Positions 36,520-50,430 of a stretch of DNA of 64,000 nucleotides are shown here, in pieces. The stretch covers positions 434,001 to 498,000 of the forward strand of contig CATKHW010000289.1 in NCBI GenBank assembly GCA_949752795.1. The letters run 5' to 3'. Every line of letters starts with the position of its first letter. The first letter of the stretch is position 1. Origin of the DNA: Hyperoodon ampullatus. Its lineage: Eukaryota; Chordata; Mammalia; Artiodactyla; Ziphiidae. A model generated the notes under the pieces. The model worked only from the letters and a program-made list of their open reading frames with translations. It was not told the origin of the DNA and did no database searches. The translations under genes and the position numbers were made by a program.

Positions 36520-38258
36520 GATATATTCCTCTGCGGGAAATATGGGATTTTGAGTCCCTTTCACTGAGGAAGGTGTAGGTCTTGTCTATTCCATAGTTGG
36601 TTTTTGGAACGGTACCTGTGCTTATATCAAACTCTGGTTTTATGCATCACCCCACCTCTCCTTCCCCCTTAAGCAGGCATAAGAGTGTTTTCTAAATGTG
36701 AGACTCTGTTCTCTTTCCTAACTCAGTTCAAGTGTAGCCATGTTTACAGGATCTTCATAAGTGATATCTTATGATAAGTTTCTTTTTCTGTGTGACTTAT
36801 TTCACTTAGAATCATCGTACCTGAATCCACCCATTTTGCTGCTACTGGTCTTATGACATTGATTTCATGGCTGAGGGATATTCCATCGTACGTAAGTACC
36901 ACAATTTTTTGAACAATTTTTATATTTCCTGGGATATTTAAGGTGTACCCAAGTTGAGGTCCTTGTAAGCAGTGCAGCCCTAAATTTTGGGGTGGCTGTG
37001 TCTTTTTGATTTTCAGTTTTCCCAAGGTATATTCCCTAGACTGGAAGTGCCCTTGGCTCTGTAGCTCTGTTGTTTACTTGTTTTAGGGAACACAATGCAC
37101 TCCTCCAGAGAGGCAGTTGGCAATTTACATCCCGCCCATCAGCATAACAAGGCTCCCTGTTCTCCAGGGCCTGTCTTGCCTTTCTGGTTTTTACACATTT
37201 TGTGGATGTCCCTTTTGACCGGTGGGAAGTGATACTTCTTTGTAGTGCAGATTTGCATTGCCCGCTTGCTTGCTTGGCCAAAAAGGGCGTATGCGTTTTC
37301 TCCTGAATATATTCAGGAGAAAACGCATACGCCCTTTTTGGCCAAGTGCATCATTGTCGAAGTTGTGCCCCTCTTCCTGTGCTTTAAAGGCGATTCCAAC
37401 GTACCTCTTGAAATCTGTTTCCTGCTATTCTGCCACGCTTTCAAGGCCGCCTCTTTGCCTACCCTCAACAGATTTTTGGACGATACTTGTCCTTTATTAC
37501 TCGGCCAGTTTGTGAATTGCTGTGCCCCTGAGCTCCATTTTTCAACTCGTTTTTGGTGAGCTGACCGCAAGTCCAAAATTTTGGTTCAGGATCTATACTG
37601 ATTTCCGGTGGGTGGCTGAGACTTTGGTTAATTCTTCTTCCTGCTGGGAAATTACAGTGATATGTGCCCGTCCAAATGCCTAACAGCTACTCTCTCATTG
37701 GTTCTCCCTCTTCCCTTTCATCCTCTGCCAAATTGGCAACCTGTGCGAACCAGGAGGTTAAAGGGGCTGTCTCTCCAAGTTGGGAGGTTGATAATAAAGC
37801 AGATGGAAAGTCAAACCGGAGCACCAGGAGAGGGACTATTCGTTGAGTTTTAGAAACCTTTCGTATTCACAGTGTGTCCGTTCTCTAGGATTCCCGTACA
37901 TGTTATATCTGTAGTAATATTCCCTTCAACCTGGAGAGCTGGGACCCATGGAATGTGTGCCATGCATTATTGCTTTAAAGGGTCTGCATTTGCTCACCCA
38001 ATCTCACCAATCCTCTCAGTCCCAAGTGTCCAGCCTTATGCCACATCCAGCTGTCCTTGTAGATAGGGTCATTTCAGGTTTCATCAGAGACCCTGAAGGA
38101 ATTGTAAAGAATTTCCCAGTTTTTTTGTTTTATTTTTGAAATTCCTTTTTATAGTGGGTTTGAGCTGATTCTCGCTGCCATATTTATCCCAGTCTAGACA
38201 CACTTGATTCCCTTACGGAGACATATCAATACATAGGTTTTAAGATTCTTACTAGTCA
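36520..38258 (+). repeat. Satellite monomer copy 22 (class X, 927G/967C subtype)
   Basis: Palindrome 37273-37346. It carries 927G with 967C, found together only in copies 22, 25 and 27. Private changes include GAACAATTTT near 36914, TTGCCTACCC near 37460 and CCTGCTGGG near 37645. It is the left half of a dimer with copy 23. Confidence 0.96.
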
Positions 38259-39997
38259 GATATATTCCTCTGCGGGAAATATGGGGTTTTGAGTCCCTTT
38301 CACTGAGGAAGGTGTAGGTCTTGTCTATTCCATAGTTGGTTTTTGGAACGGTACCTGTGCTTATATCAAACTCTGGATTTATGCATCACCCCACCTCTCC
38401 TTCCCCCTTAAGCAGGCATAAGAGTGTTTTCTAAATGTGAGACACTGTTCTCTTTCCTAACTCAGTTCAAGTGTAGCCATGTTTACAGGATCTTCATAAG
38501 TGATATCTTATGATAAGTTTCTTTTTCTGTGTGACTTATTTCACTTAGAATCATCGTACCTGAATCCACCCATTTTGCTGCTACTGGTCTTATGACATTG
38601 ATTTCATGGCTGAGGGATATTCCATCGTACGTAAGTACCACAATTTTTTGAACCATTTTTATATTTCCTGGGATATTTAAGGTGTACCCAAGTTGAGGTC
38701 CTTGTAAGCAGTGCAGCCCTAAATTTTGGGGTGGCTGTGTCTTTTTGATTTTCAGTTTTCCCAAGGTATATTCCCTAGACTGGAAGTGCCCTTGGCTCTG
38801 TAGCTCTGTTGTTTACTTGTTTTAGGGAACACAATGCACTCCTCCAGAGAGGCAGTTGGCAATTTACATCCCGCCCATCAGCATAACAAGGCACCCTGTT
38901 CTCCAGGGCCTGTCTTGCCTTTCTGGTTTTTACACATTTTGTGGATGTCCCTTTTGACCGGTGGGAAGTGATACTTCTTTGTAGTGCAGATTTGCATTGC
39001 CCGCTTGCTTGCTTGGCCAAAAAGGGCGTATGCGTTTTCTCCTGAATATATTCAGGAGAAAACGCATACGCCCTTTTTGGCCAAGTGCATCATTGTCGAA
39101 GTTGTGCCCCTCTTCCTGTGCTTTAAAGGCGATTCCAACGTACCTCTTGAAATCTGTTTCCTGCTATTCTGCCACGCTTTCAAGTCCGCCTCGTTGCCTT
39201 CCCTCAACAGATTTTTGGACGATAGTTGTCCTTTATTACTCGGCCGGTTTGTGAATTGCTGTGCCCCTGAGCTCCATTTTTCAACTCGTTTTTGGTGAGC
39301 TGACCGCAAGTCCAAAATTTTGGTTCAGGATCTATACTGATTCCCGGTGGGTGGCTGAGACTTTGGTTAATTCTTCTTCCTGCCGGGAAATTACAGTGAT
39401 ATGTGCCCGTCCAAATGCCTAACAGCTACTCTCTCATTGGTTCTCCCTCTTCCCTTTCATCCTCTGCCATATTGGCAACCTGTGCGAACCAGGAGGTTAA
39501 AGGGGCTGTCTCTCCAAGTTGGGAGGTTGATAATAAAGCAGATGGAAAGTCAAACCGGAGCACCAGGAGAGGGACTATTCGTTGAGTTTTAGAAACCTTT
39601 CGTATTCACAGTGTGTCCGTTCTCTAGGATTCCCGTACATGTTATATCTGTAGTAATATTCCCTTCAACCTGGAGAGTTGGGACCCATGGAATGTGTGCC
39701 ATGCATTATTGCTTTAAAGGGTCTGCATTTGCTCACCCAATCTCACCAATCCTCTCAGTCCCAAGTGTCCAGCCTTATGCCACATCCAGCTGTCCTTGTA
39801 GATAGGGTCATTTCAGGTTTCATCAGAGACCCTGAAGGAATTGTAAAGAATTTCCCAGTTTTTTTGTTTTATTTTTGAAATTCCTTTTTATAGTGGGTTT
39901 GAGCTGATTCTCGCTGCCATATTTATCCCAGTCTAGACACACTTGATTCCCTTACGGAGACATATCAATACATAGGTTTTAAGATTCTTACTAGTCA
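38259..39997 (+). repeat. Satellite monomer copy 23 (class Y, 119A subtype)
   Basis: Palindrome 39012-39085. It carries 119A (CTGGATTTATG), found only in copies 23, 26, 28 and 34. A private G occurs in CGGCCGGTTTG near 39246. It is the right half of a dimer with copy 22. Confidence 0.96.
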
Positions 39998-41735
39998 GAT
40001 ATATTCCTCTGCGGGAAATATGGGATTTTGAGTCCCTTTCACTGAGGAAGGTGTAGGTCTTGTCTATTCCATAGTTGGTTTTTGGAACGGTACCTGTGCT
40101 TATATAAACTCTGGTTTTATGCATCACCCCACCTCTCCTTCCCCCTTAAGCAGGCATAAGAGTGTTTTCTAAATGTGAGACTCTGTTCTCTTTCCTAACT
40201 CAGTTCAAGTGTAGCCATGTTTACAGGATCTTCATAAGTGATATCTTATGATAAGTTTCTTTTTCTGTGTGACTTATTTCACTTAGAATCATCGTACCTG
40301 AATCCACCCATTTTGCTGCTACTGGTCTTATGACATTGATTTCATGGCTGAGGGATATTCCATCGTACGTAAGTACCACAATTTTTTGAACCATTTTTAT
40401 ATTTCCTGGGATATTTAAGGTGTACCCAAGTTGAGGTCCTTGTAAGCAGTGCAGCCCTAAATTTTGGGGTGGCTGTGTCTTTTTGATTTTCAGTTTTCCC
40501 AAGGTATATTCCCTAGACTGGAAGTGCCCTTGGCTCTGTAGCTCTGTTGTTTACTTGTTTTAGGGAACACAATGCACTCCTCCAGAGAGGCAGTTGGCAA
40601 TTTACATCCCGCCCATCAGCATAACAAGGCTCCCTGTTCTCCAGGGCCTGTCTTGCCTTTCTGGTTTTTACACATTTTGTGGATGTCCCTTTTGACCGGT
40701 GGGAAGTGATACTTCTTTGTAGTGCAGATTTGCATTGCCCGCTTGCTTGCTTGGCCAAAAAGGGCGTATGCGTTTTCTCCTGAATATATTCAGGAGAAAA
40801 CACATACGCCCTTTTTGGCCAAGTGCATCATTGTCGAAGTTGTGCCCCTCTTCCTGTGCTTTAAAGGCGATTCCAACGTACCTCTTGAAATCTGTTTCCT
40901 GCTATTCTGCCATGCTTTCAAGTCCGCCTCGTTGCCTTCCCTCAACAGATTTTTGGACGATAGTTGTCCTTTATTACTCGGCCAGTTTGTGAATTGCTGT
41001 GCCCCTGAGCTCCATTTTTCAACTCGTTTTTGGTGAGCTGACCGCAAGTCCAAAATTTTGGTTCAGGATCTATACTGATTCCCGGTGGGTGGCTGAGACT
41101 TTGGTTAATTCTTCTTCCTGCCGGGAAATTACAGTGATATGTGCCCGTCCAAATGCCTAACAGCTACTCTCTTATTGGTTCTCCCTCTTCCCTTTCATCC
41201 TCTGACATATTGGCAACCTGTGCGAACCAGGAGGTTAAAGGGGCTGTCTCTCCAAGTTGGGAGGTTGATAATAAAGCAGATGGAAAGTCAAACCGGAGCA
41301 CCAGGAGAGTGACTATTCGTTGAGTTTTAGAAACCTTTCGTATTCACAGTGTGTCCGTTCTCTAGGATTCCCGTACATGTTATATCTGTAGTAATATTCC
41401 CTTCAACCTGGAGAGTTGGGACCCATGGAATGTGTGCCATGCATTATTGCTTTAAAGGGTCTGCATTTGCTCACCCAATCTCACCAATCCTCTCAGTCCC
41501 AAGTGTCCAGCCTTATGCCACATCCAGCTGTCCTTGTAGATAGGGTCATTTCAGGTTTCATCAGAGACCCTGAAGGAATTGTAAAGAATTTCCCAGTTTT
41601 TTTGTTTTATTTTTGAAATTCCTTTTTATAGTGGGTTTGAGCTGATTCTCGCTGCCATATTTATCCCAGTCTAGACACACTTGATTCCCTTACGGAGACA
41701 TATCAATACATAGGTTTTAAGATTCTTACTAGTCA
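39998..41735 (+). repeat. Satellite monomer copy 24 (1,738 bp, mosaic, palindrome mutated)
   Basis: It is the only copy with an indel: a C is missing between 40105 and 40106 (TATATAAACT instead of TATATCAAACT). Palindrome 40750-40823 has one mismatch, G to A at 40802 in a CpG. Its left part has 635T, and its right part has 1212T and 1314T as in copies 17 and 18, so it looks recombinant. It interrupts the dimer run of copies 22-28. Confidence 0.96.
40750..40823. repeat. Palindrome of copy 24, one arm mismatch
   Basis: G to A at 40802 turns a CpG into CpA in the right arm. A G-T pair would still be possible in one cruciform arm. Confidence 0.95.
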
Positions 41736-43474
41736 GATATATTCCTCTGCGGGAAATATGGGATTTTGAGTCCCTTTCACTGAGGAAGGTGTAGGTCTTG
41801 TCTATTCCATAGTTGGTTTTTGGAACGGTACCTGTGCTTATATCAAACTCTGGTTTTATGCATCACCCCACCTCTCCTTCCCCCTTAAGCAGGCATAAGA
41901 GTGTTTTCTAAATGTGAGACTCTGTTCTCTTTCCTAACTCAGTTCAAGTGTAGCCATGTTTACAGGATCTTCATAAGTGATATCTTATGATAAGTTTCTT
42001 TTTCTGTGTGACTTATTTCACTTAGAATCATCGTACCTGAATCCACCCATTTTGCTGCTACTGGTCTTATGACATTGATTTCATGGCTGAGGGATATTCC
42101 ATCGTACGTAAGTACCACAATTTTTTGAACCATTTTTATATTTCCTGGGATATTTAAGGTGTACCCAAGTTGAGGTCCTTGTAAGCAGTGCAGCCCTAAA
42201 TTTTGGGGTGGCTGTGTCTTTTTGATTTTCAGTTTTCCCAAGGTATATTCCCTAGACTGGAAGTGCCCTTGGCTCTGTAGCTCTGTTGTTTACTTGTTTT
42301 AGGGAACACAATGCACTCCTCCAGAGAGGCAGTTGGCAATTTACATCCCGCCCATCAGCATAACAAGGCTCCCTGTTCTCCAGGGCCTGTCTTGCCTTTC
42401 TGGTTTTTACACATTTTGTGGATGTCCCTTTTGACCGGTGGGAAGTGATACTTCTTTGTAGTGCAGATTTGCATTGCCCGCTTGCTTGCTTGGCCAAAAA
42501 GGGCGTATGCGTTTTCTCCTGAATATATTCAGGAGAAAACGCATACGCCCTTTTTGGCCAAGTGCATCATTGTCGAAGTTGTGCCCCTCTTCCTGTGCTT
42601 TAAAGGCGATTCCAACGTACCTCTTGAAATCTGTTTCCTGCTATTCTGCCACGCTTTCAAGGCCGCCTCTTTGCCTTCCCTCAACAGATTTTTGGACGAT
42701 ACTTGTCCTTTATTACTCGGCCAGTTTGTGAATTGCTGTGCCCCTGAGCTCCATTTTTCAACTCGTTTTTGGTGAGCTGACCGCAAGTCCAAAATTTTGG
42801 TTCAGGATCTATACTGATTTCCGGTGGGTGGCTGAGACTTTGGTTAATTCTTCTTCCTGCCGGGAAATTACAGTGATATGTGCCCGTCCAAATGCCTAAC
42901 AGCTACTCTCTCATTGGTTCTCCCTCTTCCCTTTCATCCTCTGCCAAATTGGCAACCTGTGCGAACCAGGAGGTTAAAGGGGCTGTCTCTCCAAGTTGGG
43001 AGGTTGATAATAAAGCAGATGGAAAGTCAAACCGGAGCACCAGGAGAGGGACTATTCGTTGAGTTTTAGAAACCTTTCGTATTCACAGTGTGTCCGTTCT
43101 CTAGGATTCCCGTACATGTTATATCTGTAGTAATATTCCCTTCAACCTGGAGAGCTGGGACCCATGGAATGTGTGCCATGCATTATTGCTTTAAAGGGTC
43201 TGCATTTGCTCACCCAATCTCACCAATCCTCTCAGTCCCAAGTGTCCAGCCTTATGCCACATCCAGCTGTCCTTGTAGATAGGGTCATTTCAGGTTTCAT
43301 CAGAGACCCTGAAGGAATTGTAAAGAATTTCCCAGTTTTTTTGTTTTATTTTTGAAATTCCTTTTTATAGTGGGTTTGAGCTGATTCTCACTGCCATATT
43401 TATCCCAGTCTAGACACACTTGATTCCCTTACGGAGACATATCAATACATAGGTTTTAAGATTCTTACTAGTCA
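41736..43474 (+). repeat. Satellite monomer copy 25 (class X, 927G/967C subtype)
   Basis: Palindrome 42489-42562. It has the same subtype markers as copies 22 and 27, with 1420C. A private CpG transition gives TCTCACTGCC near 43390. It is the left half of a dimer with copy 26. Confidence 0.96.
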
Positions 43475-45213
43475 GATATATTCCTCTGCGGGAAATATGG
43501 GGTTTTGAGTCCCTTTCACTGAGGAAGGTGTAGGTCTTGTCTATTCCATAGTTGGTTTTTGGAACGGTACCTGTGCTTATATCAAACTCTGGATTTATGC
43601 ATCACCCCACCTCTCCTTCCCCCTTAAGCAGGCATAAGAGTGTTTTCTAAATGTGAGACACTGTTCTCTTTCCTAACTCAGTTCAAGTGTAGCCATGTTT
43701 ACAGGATCTTCATAAGTGATATCTTATGATAAGTTTCTTTTTCTGTGTGACTTATTTCACTTAGAATCATCGTACCTGAATCCACCCATTTTGCTGCTAC
43801 TGGTCTTATGACATTGATTTCATGGCTGAGGGATATTCCATCGTACGTAAGTACCACAATTTTTTGAACCATTTTTATATTTCCTGGGATATTTAAGGTG
43901 TACCCAAGTTGAGGTCCTTGTAAGCAGTGCAGCCCTAAATTTTGGGGTGGCTGTGTCTTTTTGATTTTCAGTTTTCCCAAGGTATATTCCCTAGACTGGA
44001 AGTGCCCTTGGCTCTGTAGCTCTGTTGTTTACTTGTTTTAGGGAACACAATGCACTCCTCCAGAGAGGCAGTTGGCAATTTACATCCCGCCCATCAGCAT
44101 AACAAGGCACCCTGTTCTCCAGGGCCTGTCTTGCCTTTCTGGTTTTTACACATTTTGTGGATGTCCCTTTTGACCGGTGGGAAGTGATACTTCTTTGTAG
44201 TGCAGATTTGCATTGCCCGCTTGCTTGCTTGGCCAAAAAGGGCGTATGCGTTTTCTCCTGAATATATTCAGGAGAAAACGCATACGCCCTTTTTGGCCAA
44301 GTGCATCATTGTCGAAGTTGTGCCCCTCTTCCTGTGCTTTAAAGGCGATTCCAACGTACCTCTTGAAATCTGTTTCCTGCTATTCTGCCACGCTTTCAAG
44401 TCCGCCTCGTTGCCTTCCCTCAACAGATTTTTGGACGATAGTTGTCCTTTATTACTCGGCCAGTTTGTGAATTGCTGTGCCCCTGAGCTCCATTTTTCAA
44501 CTCGTTTTTGGTGAGCTGACCGCAAGTCCAAAATTTTGGTTCAGGATCTATACTGATTCCCGGTGGGTGGCTGAGACTTTGGTTAATTCTTCTTCCTGCC
44601 GGGAAATTACAGTGATATGTGCCCGTCCAAATGCCTAACAGCTACTCTCTCATTGGTTCTCCCTCTTCCCTTTCATCCTCTGCCATATTGGCAACCTGTG
44701 CGAACCAGGAGGTTAAAGGGGCTGTCTCTCCAAGTTGGGAGGTTGATAATAAAGCAGATGGAAAGTCAAATCGGAGCACCAGGAGAGGGACTATTCGTTG
44801 AGTTTTAGAAACCTTTCGTATTCACAGTGTGTCCGTTCTCTAGGATTCCCGTACATGTTATATCTGTAGTAATATTCCCTTCAACCTGGAGAGTTGGGAC
44901 CCATGGAATGTGTGCCATGCATTATTGCTTTAAAGGGTCTGCATTTGCTCACCCAATCTCACCAATCCTCTCAGTCCCAAGTGTCCAGCCTTATGCCACA
45001 TCCAGCTGTCCTTGTAGATAGGGTCATTTCAGGTTTCATCAGAGACCCTGAAGGAATTGTAAAGAATTTCCCAGTTTTTTTGTTTTATTTTTGAAATTCC
45101 TTTTTATAGTGGGTTTGAGCTGATTCTCGCTGCCATATTTATCCCAGTCTAGACACACTTGATTCCCTTACGGAGACATATCAATACATAGGTTTTAAGA
45201 TTCTTACTAGTCA
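43475..45213 (+). repeat. Satellite monomer copy 26 (class Y, 119A and 1297T)
   Basis: Palindrome 44228-44301. It carries 119A, 186A, 635A, 1212T and 1297T, the same combination as copy 34. It is the right half of a dimer with copy 25. Confidence 0.96.
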
Positions 45214-46952
45214 GATATATTCCTCTGCGGGATATATGGGATTTTGAGTCCCTTTCACTGAGGAAGGTGTAGGTCTTGTCTATTCCATAGTTGGTTTTTG
45301 GAACGGTACCTGTGCTTATATCAAACTCTGGTTTTATGCATCACCCCACCTCTCCTTCCCCCTTAAGCAGGCATAAGAGTGTTTTCTAAATGTGAGACTC
45401 TGTTCTCTTTCCTAACTCAGTTCAAGTGTACCCATGTTTACAGGATCTTCATAAGTGATATCTTATGATAAGTTTCTTTTTCTGTGTGACTTATTTCACT
45501 TAGAATCATCGTACCTGAATCCACCCATTTTGCTGCTACTGGTCTTATGACATTGATTTCATGGCTGAGGGATATTCCATCGTACGTAAGTACCACAATT
45601 TTTTGAACCATTTTTATATTTCCTGGGATATTTAAGGTGTACCCAAGTTGAGGTCCTTGTAAGCAGTGCAGCCCTAAATTTTGGGGTGGCTGTGTCTTTT
45701 TGATTTTCAGTTTTCCCAAGGTATATTCCCTAGACTGGAAGTGCCCTTGGCTCTGTAGCTCTGTTGTTTACTTGTTTTAGGGAACACAATGCACTCCTCC
45801 AGAGAGGCAGTTGGCAATTTACATCCCGCCCATCAGCATAACAAGGCTCCCTGTTCTCCAGGGCCTGTCTTGCCTTTCTGGTTTTTACACATTTTGTGGA
45901 TGTCCCTTTTGACCGGTGGGAAGTGATACTTCTTTGTAGTGCAGATTTGCATTGCCCGCTTGCTTGCTTGGCCAAAAAGGGCGTATGCGTTTTCTCCTGA
46001 ATATATTCAGGAGAAAACGCATACGCCCTTTTTGGCCAAGTGCATCATTGTCGAAGTTGTGCCCCTCTTCCTGTGCTTTAAAGGCGATTCCAACGTACCT
46101 CTTGAAATCTGTTTCCTGCTATTCTGCCACGCTTTCAAGGCCGCCTCTTTGCCTTCCCTCAACAGATTTTTGGACGATACTTGTCCTTTATTACTCGGCC
46201 AGTTTGTGAATTGCTGTGCCCCTGAGCTCCATTTTTCAACTCGTTTTTGGTGAGCTGACCGCAAGTCCAAAATTTTGGTTCAGGATCTATACTGATTTCC
46301 GGTGGGTGGCTGAGACTTTGGTTAATTCTTCTTCCTGCCGGGAAATTACAGTGATATGTGCCCGTCCAAATGCCTAACAGCTACTCTCTCATTGGTTCTC
46401 CCTCTTCCCTTTCATCCTCTGCCAAATTGGCAACCTGTGCGAACCAGGAGGTTAAAGGGGCTGTCTCTCCAAGTTGGGAGGTTGATAATAAAGCAGATGG
46501 AAAGTCAAACCGGAGCACCAGGAGAGGGACTATTCGTTGAGTTTTAGAAACCTTTCGTATTCACAGTGTGTCCGTTCTCTAGGATTCCCGTACATGTTAT
46601 ATCTGTAGTAATATTCCCTTCAACCTGGAGAGTTGGGACCCATGGAATGTGTGCCATGCATTATTGCTTTAAAGGGTCTGCATTTGCTCACCCAATCTCA
46701 CCAATCCTCTCAGTCCCAAGTGTCCAGCCTTATGCCACATCCAGCTGTCCTTGTAGATAGGGTCATTTCAGGTTTCATCAGAGACCCTGAAGGAATTGTA
46801 AAGAATTTCCCAGTTTTTTTGTTTTATTTTTGAAATTCCTTTTTATAGTGGGTTTGAGCTGATTCTCGCTGCCATATTTATCCCAGTCTAGACACACTTG
46901 ATTCCCTTACGGAGACATATCAATACATAGGTTTTAAGATTCTTACTAGTCA
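45214..46952 (+). repeat. Satellite monomer copy 27 (class X, 927G/967C subtype, 1420T)
   Basis: Palindrome 45967-46040. It has the subtype markers of copies 22 and 25 but 1420T. Private changes are GGGATATATG near 45233 and GTGTACCCATG near 45431. Confidence 0.96.
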
Positions 46953-48691
46953 GATATATTCCTCTGCGGGAAATATGGGGTTTTGAGTCCCTTTCACTGA
47001 GGAAGGTGTAGGTCTTGTCTATTCCATAGTTGGTTTTTGGAACGGTACCTGTGCTTATATCAAACTCTGGATTTATGCATCACCCCACCTCTCCTTCCCC
47101 CTTAAGCAGGCATAAGAGTGTTTTCTAAATGTGAGACATTGTTCTCTTTCCTAACTCAGTTCAAGTGTAGCCATGTTTACAGGATCTTCATAAGTGATAT
47201 CTTATGATAAGTTTCTTTTTCTGTGTGACTTATTTCACTTAGAATCATCGTACCTGAATCCACCCATTTTGCTGCTACTGGTCTTATGACATTGATTTCA
47301 TGGCTGAGGGATATTCCATCGTACGTAAGTACCACAATTTTTTGAACCATTTTTATATTTCCTGGGATATTTAAGGTGTACCCAAGTTGAGGTCCTTGTA
47401 AGCAGTGCAGCCCTAAATTTTGGGGTGGCTGTGTCTTTTTGATTTTCAGTTTTCCCAAGGTATATTCCCTAGACTGGAAGTGCCCTTGGCTCTGTAGCTC
47501 TGTTGTTTACTTGTTTTAGGGAACACAATGCACTCCTCCAGAGAGGCAGTTGGCAATTTACATCCCGCCCATCAGCATAACAAGGCACCCTGTTCTCCAG
47601 GGCCTGTCTTGCCTTTCTGGTTTTTACACATTTTGTGGATGTCCCTTTTGACCGGTGGGAAGTGATACTTCTTTGTAGTGCAGATTTGCATTGCCCGCTT
47701 GCTTGCTTGGCCAAAAAGGGCGTATGCGTTTTCTCCTGAATATATTCAGGAGAAAACGCATACGCCCTTTTTGGCCAAGTGCATCATTGTCGAAGTTGTG
47801 CCCCTCTTCCTGTGCTTTAAAGGCGATTCCAACGTACCTCTTGAAATCTGTTTCCTGCTATTCTGCCACGCTTTCAAGTCCGCCTCGTTGCCTTCCCTCA
47901 ACAGATTTTTGGACGATAGTTGTCCTTTATTACTCGGCCAGTTTGTGAATTGCTGTGCCCCTGAGCTCCATTTTTCAACTCGTTTTTGGTGAGCTGACCG
48001 CAAGTCCAAAATTTTGGTTCAGGATCTATACTGATTCCCGGTGGGTGGCTGAGACTTTGGTTAATTCTTCTTCCTGCCGGGAAATTACAGTGATATGTGC
48101 CCGTCCAAATGCCTAACAGCTACTCTCTCATTGGTTCTCCCTCTTCCCTTTCATCCTCTGCCATATTGGCAACCTGTGCGAACCAGGAGGTTAAAGGGGC
48201 TGTCTCTCCAAGTTGGGAGGTTGATAATAAAGCAGATGGAAAGTCAAACCGGAGCACCAGGAGAGGGACTATTCGTTGAGTTTTAGAAACCTTTCGTATT
48301 CACAGTGTGTCCGTTCTCTAGGATTCCCGTACATGTTATATCTGTAGTAATATTCCCTTCAACCTGGAGAGTTGGGACCCATGGAATGTGTGCCATGCAT
48401 TATTGCTTTAAAGGGTCTGCATTTGCTCACCCAATCTCACCAATCCTCTCAGTCCCAAGTGTCCAGCCTTATGCCACATCCAGCTGTCCTTGTAGATAGG
48501 GTCATTTCAGGTTTCATCAGAGACCCTGAAGGAATTGTAAAGAATTTCCCAGTTTTTTTGTTTTATTTTTGAAATTCCTTTTTATAGTGGGTTTGAGCTG
48601 ATTCTCGCTGCCATATTTATCCCAGTCTAGACACACTTGATTCCCTTACGGAGACATATCAATACATAGGTTTTAAGATTCTTACTAGTCA
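46953..48691 (+). repeat. Satellite monomer copy 28 (class Y, 119A subtype)
   Basis: Palindrome 47706-47779. It carries 119A and GAGACATTG near 47138, where both the 186A state and a private T are present. It is the right half of a dimer with copy 27. Confidence 0.96.
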
Positions 48692-50430
48692 GATATATTC
48701 CTCTGCGGGAAATATGGGATTTTGAGTCCCTTTCACTGAGGAAGGTGTAGGTCTTGTCTATTCCATAGTTGGTTTTTGGAACGGTACCTGTGCTTATATC
48801 AAACTCTGGTTTTATGCATCACCCCACCTCTCCTTCCCCCTTAAGCAGGCATAAGAGTGTTTTCTAAATGTGAGACTCTGTTCTCTTTCCTAACTCAGTT
48901 CAAGTGTAGCCATGTTTACAGGATCTTCATAAGTGATATCTTATGATAAGTTTCTTTTTCTGTGTGACTTATTTCACTTAGAATCATCGTACCTGAATCC
49001 ACCCATTTTGCTGCTACTGGTCTTATGACATTGATTTCATGGCTGAGGGATATTCCATCGTACGTAAGTACCACAATTTTTTGAACCATTTTTATATTTC
49101 CTGGGATATTTAAGGTGTACCCAAGTTGAGGTCCTTGTAAGCAGTGCAGCCCTAAATTTTGGGGTGGCTGTGTCTTTTTGATTTTCAGTTTTCCCAAGGT
49201 ATATTCCCTAGACTGGAAGTGCCCTTGGCTCTGTAGCTCTGTTGTTTACTTGTTTTAGGGAACACAATGCACTCCTCCAGAGAGGCAGTTGGCAATTTAC
49301 ATCCCGCCCATCAGCATAACAAGGCTCCCTGTTCTCCAGGGCCTGTCTTGCCTTTCTGGTTTTTACACATTTTGTGGATGTCCCTTTTGACCGGTGGGAA
49401 GTGATACTTCTTTGTAGTGCAGATTTGCATTGCCCGCTTGCTTGCTTGGCCAAAAAGGGCGTATGCGTTTTCTCCTGAATATATTCAGGAGAAAACGCAT
49501 ACGCCCTTTTTGGCCAAGTGCATCATTGTCGAAGTTGTGCCCCTCTTCCTGTGCTTTAAAGGCGATTCCAACGTACCTCTTGAAATCTGTTTCCTGCTAT
49601 TCTGCCACGCTTTCAAGTCCGCCTCTTTGCCTTCCCTCAACAGATTTTTGGACGATAGTTGTCCTTTATTACTCGGCCAGTTTGTGAATTGCTGTGCCCC
49701 TGAGCTCCATTTTTCAACTCGTTTTTGGTGAGCTGACCGCAAGTCCAAAATTTTGGTTCAGGATCTATACTGATTTCCGGTGGGTGGCTGAGACTTTGGT
49801 TAATTCTTCTTCCTGCCGGGAAATTACAGTGATATGTGCCCGTCCAAATGCCTAACAGCTACTCTCTCATTGGTTCTCCCTCTTCCCTTTCATCCTCTGC
49901 CAAATTGGCAACCTGTGCGAACCAGGAGGTTAAAGGGGCTGTCTCTCCAAGTTGGGAGGTTGATAATAAAGCAGATGGAAAGTCAAACCGGAGCACCAGG
50001 AGAGGGACTATTCGTTGAGTTTTAGAAACCTTTCGTATTCACAGTGTGTCCGTTCTCTAGGATTCCCGTACATGTTATATCTGTAGTAATATTCCCTTCA
50101 ACCTGGAGAGCTGGGACCCATGGAATGTGTGCCATGCATTATTGCTTTAAAGGGTCTGCATTTGCTCACCCAATCTCACCAATCCTCTCAGTCCCAAGTG
50201 TCCAGCCTTATGCCACATCCAGCTGTCATTGTAGATAGGGTCATTTCAGGTTTCATCAGAGACCCTGAAGGAATTGTAAAGAATTTCCCAGTTTTTTTGT
50301 TTTATTTTTGAAATTCCTTTTTATAGTGGGTTTGAGCTGATTCTCGCTGCCATATTTATCCCAGTCTAGACACACTTGATTCCCTTACGGAGACATATCA
50401 ATACATAGGTTTTAAGATTCTTACTAGTCA
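48692..50430 (+). repeat. Satellite monomer copy 29 (class X)
   Basis: Palindrome 49445-49518. It has a typical X marker set with 1420C, plus 1537A, which is otherwise seen in copies 10, 13, 15 and 19. Confidence 0.96.
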
